Assembly: GCA_021234155.1 (NCBI GenBank)
Contig: JAJEKV010000017.1
Span: 9,305,525-9,369,524 of the forward strand
Direction of reading: 5' to 3'
DNA length: 64,000 nucleotides
From: Isoetes taiwanensis
Lineage: Eukaryota; Streptophyta; Lycopodiopsida; Isoetales; Isoetaceae
Shown here: positions 56,535-64,000 of the stretch, piece after piece
How the letters are laid out: each line of letters begins with the position of its first letter
Position numbering within the stretch: position 1 is the stretch's first letter
Notes under the pieces: model-generated
Database searches by the model: none
Told to the model about the DNA's origin: nothing
Seen by the model: only the letters and a program-made list of their open reading frames with translations
Position numbers and translations under genes: made by a program

Positions 56535-58600
56535 TCATCGATTCGCGTAGCGGATCGACATTCTTGCACAAGACGAGCACGCATGCATTGCATGCGTCGC
56601 ATGCATTTTTAGGCCGTTCATCAGGTTGGGGGATCGCTATTTATTGCCGGGTTCTTCATTGACGTTTCATCGGCGCTTTCTCATCTCTCAGCAGTATCCA
56701 TGGCTTTTATTCTTTGATCTCATGCGGAGGAGGGGCTTCTTCTTGCATGAGCTACTCTTTCTTGACCTTCATATCCTTTCTAACCTCTTCTATCTTTGCC
56801 CTCTTGTCTGGCATAGGACAATCTTCAACTTTTCTCCTCGGATCTAGAATTTGAAGTTCTCTGATATCGGGATGTTGTTGGTTTCATGCGAGTCGCAGTG
56901 CAAGAATGTCATCGATTCGCGTAGCGGATCGACATTCTTGCACAAGGCAACATCATCATACTGACCATCGCGTCGCATGCATGCATCGCATGCATTTTTA
57001 GGCCGTTCACCAGGTTGGGGGATCTCTATTTATTGTCGAGTTCTTCCTTGACGTTTCATCGACGCTTTCTCATCTCTCAGCAGTATCCATGTCTCCCACC
57101 CTTCCCCCCTTAAAATGGTTATTTATATGTTCATATTTGTTATAATTGTCGGCGTAGGCGGCGTGACTAACCATCTCGCCTTTTAGAGGTGTAAATGTTG
57201 TTTTTGTCGTGACCTGCGTGTGATCGCCCCAAAGCTTTTTGGTTTTTAAGCTATGGGTTTTGTTGGTGATAATGCGGGTCCGGGGGTGATCTTGGCGACT
57301 TGATTCTATTCTCGTGGGCGTGGGTTTTGTGGGAGCGTTTAGCAACCATCGTTGTCAAGCCCCTTGCGAGATTTTATCGCTAGGGTTTTCCTCGAAAACC
57401 GAAAGGCGGGATTTTTTAATCCGGCGATAAGCTCTCGGCGGTACACTAACCAACATCTATAGCACACAATTTTATTTGGGGTCTAGATGTTATAAGCTGA
57501 ATATTCCCTATGTTTTTCATTTTTTGGGTAGCTGCGATGTGCAACTACCACCCTATACCATTGTAAAAAAGCTGGCGAGATGAATATAGATAGACTTTTC
57601 ATTTTCATCTCAGCGCTTTTTCTACAATGGATAGGGGTGGGTAGTCGACATCGCAGCTACCCAAAAAATGAAAACATAGGGAATATCCAGCTTATAACAC
57701 CTGACCCCAAATAAAATTGTGTGCTGTGATGTTGGTTAGTGTACCTACCGAGAGCTTATCGCCGGATTAAAAACCTCGCCCTTTAGGGTTTTCGAGGAAA
57801 ACCCTAGCGATAAAAATCCGGCAAGGGGCTTGGACAATGCAGGGCTCGCTAAACGCTCCCCACAAAACCCACGCCCACGAGAATACCAAGTCACGATCAC
57901 CCCTAGACCTCGCACATCACCAAATGTAAAACCAATAGAGAAAAAACCTCAAAAGCTTAGGGTTGGTCACGCCGGCACGACAATTATAACAAATAGGAAC
58001 ATATAAATAACAATTTTAAGGGGGGAAGGGTGGGAGCCATGGATACCTGGCACGAGAGATGAGAAAGCTACCATGAAACGCCGATGAAGAACTCGCAATA
58101 AGTAGTGATCCCCAACCCGATGAACGGTTTAAAATGCATGCGATGCATGCATGCGATACACATGTAACGCGATGCATGCTCGTCGGCGTAAAGAATGTCG
58201 ATTCGCTACGCGAATCGATGACATTTTCCTACGGCGACTCGCATGAAACCAACAACATCCCGATACCAGAGAACTTCAAATACTAGATCCGAGGAGAAAG
58301 GTTGAAGATTGTCCTATGCCGGACAAAAGGGCAAAGATAGAAGAGGTTAGAAAGGATATGAATGGCCAAGAAAGAGTAGCTCATGCAAGAAGAAGCCCCT
58401 CCTCCGCATGAGATCAAAGAATGGAAGCCATGGATACTGCTGAGAGATGAGAAAGCGTCGATGAAATGGCAATAAGTAGCGATCCCCAACCTGATGAACG
58501 GCCTAAAAATGCATGCGATGCATGTATGCGACGCATGCAATGCATGCATGCTCGTCTGGTGCAAGAATGTCGATTCGCTACGCGAATCGATGACATTTGC
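56495..58600. mobile_element. 2.1-kb foldback element (giant inverted repeat)
   Basis: The left arm (56495 to about 57585) and right arm (about 57598 to 58600) are reverse complements through most of their length with scattered mismatches. Each arm contains two modules that begin GGGATGTTGTTGGTTTCATG (at 56495 and about 56874 on the left, inverted near 58258 on the right) and carry an internal hairpin, GCAAGAATGTC...GACATTCTTGC around GATTCGCGTAGCGGATC. No transposase frame is present. Short frames inside arise symmetrically from both arms. It resembles a foldback-type DNA transposon or a source of hairpin RNA. Confidence 0.75.
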
Positions 58601-59758
58601 TGAAAGTGGTAAAACCATGATGTGCATATTTGCAGGCGACTAAGAAAAGCAGTTTTAATCCCAATGTGATGCTGACAGAGTTAACAAGCCGCCTTTTCCT
58701 AAGCTATTGATAGAGGAGCTTTGGTGCCATGTCCATGCTGCTACGTGCCACAATGGCAGTCCATGAGGTTTTACCTCGCTTGAGCATTTCCTTAGAGAAT
58801 TAATATGCTTCATATAAACTGCGACACTTTGCATATATTTCTATAAGAGCGTTCTGCATAGCAAGTTATGAGTCAAGTTACAAGTCATTACGCAAGTATG
58901 GACCCATTTACCTTGGAAAGTGTTGCCTGTGTGCCACCACATGCATCACATGTTATAACAAGATTTTTTCACTTACAGTACATATGCCAACTCAAGTGCT
59001 CACCTAATGGTTGAGCCTCTGATGCGATACAAGATTCACAGCTTATTGGCATGTGAGGATTCTGTAAACAGGTAAGGGCCAGAAGCTCTTCTACTCCATG
59101 AAGGTCTTAAGTTCCATCTTACTGCAATCTTTTAATATGCCTTATTCTCTGTACGGCTGACCTGTTTTTGCAATTGGTATTGGATTCAGTGGGTATGACA
59201 AAGCTGCAGTAAGTTACTGCTTTTCTTATATTTAATTATGTAAGTATATTATGGTTGTGAAAAGATCCTGTATCAGTAGCTGCAGTTTGTCTATTGTTTT
59301 ACTTATAATGGTTAAACCTCTGTTGTATTTTAATATGACAAGACCATAAATATGTATACTGCAAAATCGCTTCAAGTATTCATAGAGCTAGAATTTTACC
59401 TTAAATGTTTTTGAGGCTTTTCCCTCACAACATTAGTTTTAGGACCTGAAAAGGCATAATCAATAGCCGTTCAGGAGTCCATTTAGCAGTGAAAACTAAA
59501 TCGAATTCACATGCAATATGGTCTTAGAAACCGCATGATTGCATTAACACACATTATACAATAATGCAAACAATATTTATATGTGACACCTATGGCCTCA
59601 CACACAATTGTATGAAGATCTATATGATTTTGTGAAAAGATAAAGCTATGAAGAGATTGATATAGATTTATTTATGTCTGTCAGTTAGGTCATTCCAACC
59701 ATAACACTTTTAGATTAGTGTTACAACTAACCTTAACAATATGATCCTCACGTTTATA

Positions 59759-59779
59759 GGCTGAGATCAGATCTCAGCC
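59759..59779. repeat. 21-bp palindrome
   Basis: GGCTGAGATC, A, GATCTCAGCC. The interval 58601-59690 shows nothing else I can support. Confidence 0.85.
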
Positions 59780-59919
59780 GCTGGATCAAATTCTGTTATC
59801 AGCTATAACATAATATCAACTATAACACACTAGGATGTTATGCCATCGCAGCTGCTGCAGAGCCTGCATCATCCTTCGTCGGATCTGAAATAAACGCTCG
59901 GATCACGTTGTTAAGGCGA

Positions 59920-60074
59920 ATAATGCCCTGATCCCTCGGGTATTATGCAAAAAACATTTTGGGCCATTCTGTGTATGGCCAACATGTCTCGGGCCTCCAC
60001 CCTCAACATTTCGGCCATACACAAAATGGCCCTCAATTTTTTTTTTTGCATAATACCCTCGGTCAGGGCGTTAT
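59920..60074. mobile_element. Short foldback/MITE-like inverted repeat
   Basis: Arms of about 65-70 bp (59920-59985 and 60004-60074) carry GGGTATTATGCAAAAAA and GGCCATTCTGTGTATGGCC against their complements. The surrounding sequence repeats TTCCAACCATAACACTTTT-like blocks at about 59694 and 60076, which may be element ends or a duplicated flank. Confidence 0.6.
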
Positions 60075-60539
60075 CCCTATCATAACACTTTTGGATTCCA
60101 ACCATAACTATTACATAGGGTTTGAAGCTGCATTTGTCATTGCAACTTCAGGGTTCTGCTCAAGGTAGAAAGCCATTTGTACAAGCACAAACTTATCAAG
60201 TAATCATTGCACAAATAACTTCCACTATAAATATGAGCAATGGTAAGCCAGTTAGTCCCTCTTTGAGGCGCATTCAATAGGTACATGCTCGGATCAGTCA
60301 ACTGAAAATGCATGCAAAATAATGCTGAATGTTGATGAAGAAGTTTATTTAGGACAACTAAATGGCTCATCTGCTCATGGGATTTCTTATTGCAACTTCA
60401 GGGTTCTGCTCAAGATAGGAAGATAGAAAAGGAAAGAGAAAATTAGAAAATACACAATATACACAGTATACACAATAGCAGATTTTGTATAATTGTGCTT
60501 TCCATCTGTATAGGTGATTTAACTGTCAGGTTTCAAATG

Positions 60540-61700
60540 GCAGGTTGGACGAGTGAGGACACGTAGATATGAGTGCTACATAATAGGTATCTCGTTACTA
60601 CAGTTCTTTCAGCTACTGATAGTTTAAGTGTTTCTGGAATCCAAGAACCATCTAAAATCCCAAATCTACTTGCGTGTACATTGTTTCCTTTTGGAATGAT
60701 TTTCTATGGAAGCCATTCAAGACTGCTAGGATATGTGCCTTCTACTGGCCACTATGCAGAACACTTCATCCAATTAATGAGGCATCCTGATTCTAAAGAG
60801 AATATATCGATCAACATGCACTCACTTAGTTGTCTCCCTCTGCTTAAAAATAGGGACGAGTCATCTGCATACTGATTGCATTTTTGTTGGAATCTTTCCC
60901 AAATTTGCAACCCTTATAATAAGCCACCCTTTGAGGCTTGGATAAAAGTTGTCAAAATCCCTCTACAACAATATCGAACAAAAATAGTTGCATTTCCTTG
61001 CCTAATGCCCCTTTTTATATCAAAAATAGAGAAAGACTCGCCATGGAGTAGAACAATTGCACATGCGGAATACAATAGCTTCTTAACCATAGTATTGAAG
61101 GATTTTCTGCATCCTAGTTTCGCCATCCTTTTATCTTCAAAAACTCCACTTCATATTATCATATGCTTTATGAAATCTAGCTTGACGTATGCCACCCTTT
61201 GAGCTTGACCTTCAAAAGCAACTGTTGCATTATTTGAATGCTGCTACCAGAAAGAAACTTTGATTGTACGTAAGAGATCTTCTTTGCCGATATTGGCTTT
61301 ATTTTCTGCCATAGCCTTTGCTATAATTTTATAAAATGCTGATGGAGGCGTGATGAGACGCCGATCACTTATTGTGTGGATCTTTATCCTTTGGTATTAA
61401 GGCAATGCAACATGTATTTAATTTTTGGACCAGGTTACCAGATTGTGTAAAATCTATGTAGGCTGAAAATATGCTTTCTTTTGTCCATTCCCAATGATTA
61501 AAAAGGAAAAACAATAAACTCAATTGGTATTCCATCCATCCCAGGGCATTTATCTTTGTCCCAAGAGACAACTGCCCAGTGCAAATCTCCGAACAAAAAA
61601 GGTTCATTTAACGCATGGTATGCTGCTATTTTATCATTGGCTACATCTTTCTTGGTAAGACATTCTTTTCTCCTCAAAAATTTGTTCAAAATGATCATAT
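60540..61700 (-). pseudogene. LINE reverse transcriptase relic (L1-like)
   Basis: Read right to left: a pre-RT segment and WDKDKCPGMDGIPIEFI at about 61560 (RT motif 1 region), then KKLLYSACAIVLLHGESF and IKRGIRQGNA at about 61030 (motif B region), then QYADDSSLFLSRG at about 60860 (motif C, catalytic YADD), and a post-RT segment to about 60550. Frames change between the pieces and several stops occur, so it is dead. Its endonuclease and 3' end were not found. Confidence 0.7.
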
Positions 61701-62249
61701 AAAAATACCTTTAAGCAATCTGAACTCATTAGGTTAGACCTATCATCTAATGTGATATTAGAGTTGTTGACCATTTTTTTTATGGGATCGCAATTGATTT
61801 GGGCTATTCAAAGCAAGCAATAAGTAGGCCAATGGCAAGCATTGCATTCAACAGGGAAAAGTAGCAAAACGAGACCATATATCGTTGGTGTCTTAGCTAG
61901 AGTGCTTAGAATAATAATATCACATCCACCAGGAGCATCTTTTCGCATTTTAGTTGAATGCAAAGTAACGGCTCCCATATATAGGAGGAGGATATTAATC
62001 CCATATCCTGACTACTATGAATCTTGAAATATTTCGTTTGTTTACTAGAAATGATTGAATCTTTATGAAAAAGTTATTTTTATCATTCATTTTTTACCAT
62101 GAAATTGAGAAACTTACTTTTTTATAAATTGTAGAAAGGTCTTTTGTGAATCCCTACCTTACTGCTTGTAGTAAGCCATATCAAACCAATTCTCTACCTC
62201 CTCCCTATTTTCAATCTCATAAAATATTGTTTTCTCCTCTACTCCATTA

Positions 62250-62964
62250 TTGACCCTCAGTTTTGCATATAGTGCCCAACTTTGCTGTCTCCTCTTGTTT
62301 CTTTTTATATGCCCTACAACTTTGCAAAGTTTTTAATGCTTGCCAATGCTTCTGTCAAAGCCTTCATACCCACACCCCGTGTGAATGCAATTTGCCACAA
62401 TCCTTTGCATTTAGACTCAAACATGGATTCCTTCACATATCTAGTGTTCAGCTTAAAGATTCTTTTTTATAGACATTTTTCTTGGGTAGATAATATTCTT
62501 CAAATCACAGAGGTAGAAGTCAAAGACGAACTGCAACATTTGTCCAAAAGAAAATCTCCCGATCTTCAAGGTTTGCATGCATAAATGCGTACATGGGGAT
62601 TAGGAGGATTCGCTATTGCTTCGAATTATCACCGATCTTTTAAATCAAGCTGCCAGAAGGACTGCCAGAAACTTGGACTATCAATAAGGTCATACCGATT
62701 CACAAAGCAAATGATAAGAGTGACCATTCTACTTAACTTATGATCATGGTCAGACCTATTTTTCCAAGCTTCTAGCTAGTATTACTAAGAAGCAGGTGAC
62801 AGCATTGGCAAAATGTATTGGTGTAAGTGATGTAGGACAGGTAGGCTTTTGCCTAGGCCATTCTATGATAGATCATATTTTCACATTGCGCTTGCTTATT
62901 GAACTTAGTTGAAGCTTGAAACAAGACCTCTATACATGCTTTGTGGATTTCACTTCTGCTTTTG
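62250..62964 (+). pseudogene. LINE reverse transcriptase relic, left half (different clade)
   Basis: Plus strand: VEVKDELQHLSKRKSPDLQG at about 62515 (pre-RT/motif 1), then, with frame changes, VIPIHKANDKSD at about 62690, the SKLLASI-like segment near 62770, TGRLLPRPF / GFCLGHSMIDHIF near 62850, and CFVDFTSAF at about 62945 (motif A) where an insertion interrupts. The style (IPIHK, D.TSAFDTVPR) differs from the L1-type copies in this window. Confidence 0.65.
62951..62964. repeat. Target-site duplication of the 0.6-kb retro-insertion (left)
   Basis: CACTTCTGCTTTTG, matched with one difference by CACTTCTTCTTTTG at 63570-63583. Confidence 0.8.
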
Positions 62965-63569
62965 TTTTTTTTTTTTTTTTTTTTTTTTGAGGGCAAGGTG
63001 GGACTTAGTATTCATAAATAAGGATTACATCATATAGCATACCATGGAAGGTATACTTTAATATAGATAGTTTAGAGTTCATTTACATGCTTCTCATAAA
63101 ATGAAGCATGTATGCATATCAGGATCGGCTTGGTCCCAAATCCTCTAATATTATCAAAATGCATCAAAACGTAATAACAGTTTAGAGGTTTTAAAGATAA
63201 CTGAAAGTTTATTGAGCCTCAATCGAATCCTGCATTGTAAGGTCTGTTACCCTTCTTCTTCCAAAGATATTCAGTAGCAGATCGAGTTTGTCAGCTGGAT
63301 AGTTGGTGAAATCCAACAGTACCAGCACGTGAGCTTCCCTTTTTTGTTCCCATTTGTGGTATAAATTCATGAAGTACTGCCTTAGATTGTTGTGCCTCCA
63401 TGCATCAGGCCTGTTTAGTACTTTTTTAATGGCTGAGGCATGAATCATTTTCTGTTTCAACTGGATGAGCAGATCTTCTTGCTCCCACATCATCAGAATT
63501 GTATGCCACTCCCATCTCCCTTTCTGCTGCTCCTACTCTACTGAGTCTCCTGACTGCACCTATGCAAGA
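62965..63569 (-). mobile_element. Poly(A) retro-insertion in a LINE (retrocopy or truncated element)
   Basis: A 605-bp insert starts on the plus strand with 24 T's (the A-tail of a minus-strand transcript) and is bounded by a 14-bp duplication. It carries a 94-codon open frame (63493 to 63209), whose frame extends upstream through one stop as EQQKGRWEWHTIL. Residues include QLKQKMIHASAIKKVLNRPD and EAHVLVLLDFTNYPADKLDL. I do not recognise the protein. It could be the C-terminal end of a host mRNA copied by LINE machinery. Confidence 0.7.
63209..63493 (-). pseudogene. Unrecognised C-terminal protein fragment inside the retro-insertion
   Basis: 94 residues, charged and helical in character, ending DLTMQDSIEAQ before a ~220-bp 3' region and the A-tail. 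The layout (open frame, 3' region, poly(A)) is that of a 5'-truncated cDNA. Confidence 0.4.
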
Positions 63570-63583
63570 CACTTCTTCTTTTG
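63570..63583. repeat. Target-site duplication of the 0.6-kb retro-insertion (right)
   Basis: CACTTCTTCTTTTG. The RT frame resumes immediately with DTVP. Confidence 0.8.
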
Positions 63584-64000
63584 ATACAGTACCTTGAGAA
63601 CTTTTTTAGCATCGATTGCAAGTGCTAGGGGTTCCACGAGATCTTCAAAATGCAATTTATCAGCTCTACGGAATTCAGCATCAGGTACACAAATCAATAG
63701 CAATATTGGAGTACGTCAGGGTTTGGCCTCTATCTCCTACACTCTTTAGGCTTGTACATTGATCTATTAGAAGCGTGGCTTGATACTCATAGTGGCAGAG
63801 GCACCCACGCGTGGCACACTACATTATCAGGCAACTTATGCATGCTAATGATGTTTCGCTTATAGCACATACAGCTGCTACCATGCAACAACATTTATAT
63901 GCTTTGCACATTTTTTTGTGAGAACACAAGCCTGTGCATTAATCTCTAGAAAATCAAGCTTTTAATAGTTCAATTATCTGTTCCAACTTTGTAATATGAT
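63584..64000 (+). pseudogene. LINE reverse transcriptase relic, right half
   Basis: Continues the interrupted RT: DTVP at 63583, LGVPRDLQNAIYQLYG at about 63630, IGVRQGL at about 63705 (motif B), FGLYIDLLEAWLDTHSGRGT at about 63750, HANDVSLIAHTA at about 63840 (motif C, ADD changed to AND) and HTSLCINLSK near 63930. Frameshifts are present and it runs off the window. Confidence 0.7.

Overview
This window is nuclear DNA from a land plant with a large, transposon-filled genome. The only host genes I can name are plant ones: a mitochondrial-carrier-family gene with an EF-hand region (SAMTL type, split by spliceosomal introns), a RAPTOR pseudogene that keeps its introns, and a dirigent-like remnant. 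The mobile-element mix (Penelope-like reverse transcriptase, several LINE lineages including one with a coiled-coil ORF1, a Ty3/gypsy element with an archaeal-type RNase H, and two transposase-like families) fits a fern or another non-flowering vascular plant better than a flowering plant. That assignment is inference. No bacterial, organellar, rRNA, tRNA or CRISPR features were seen.

Layout. 1-2.7 kb: 5' part of a minus-strand LINE (coiled-coil/RRM-like ORF1, start of the endonuclease) preceded by tandem ~236-bp repeats. 3.4-8.2 kb: minus-strand relics, namely a Cys-rich fragment, a degenerate LINE copy and a Penelope-like reverse transcriptase. 8.7-22.2 kb: a Ty3/gypsy array (LTR, internal, LTR, partial internal, partial LTR) flanked by the 5-bp duplication CTCTC and splitting the zinc-finger region of a LINE. 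22.2-40.2 kb: a decayed minus-strand transposase-like gene. Its 5.4-kb intron carries a 1.4-kb tandem duplication, and its upstream exon is split by a 9.6-kb non-autonomous LTR-element complex (GTTAT duplication), which itself contains a 5.3-kb LINE with its own 17-18-bp duplication. 40.6-43.5 kb: LINE linker and dirigent relics. 44.7-49.7 kb: the SAMTL-like gene in seven exons on the plus strand, the only apparently intact host gene. 51.2-54.0 kb: a second transposase-like (DUF7869-type) relic. 54.6-55.5 kb: RAPTOR pseudogene. 56.5-58.6 kb: a 2.1-kb foldback. 59.9-60.1 kb: a small hairpin element. 60.5-64 kb: two LINE RT relics in opposite orientation, one interrupted by a 0.6-kb poly(A) retro-insertion.

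The insertion order of the nest can be read directly from target-site duplications. Removing the 9.6-kb complex restores an open frame across the host exon, and removing the gypsy array restores an open frame across the host LINE. The gypsy element and the non-autonomous complex share a near-identical primer-binding site and a 3' stem-loop whose loop is identical and whose stem covaries. This suggests that the small element borrows the machinery of the large one.
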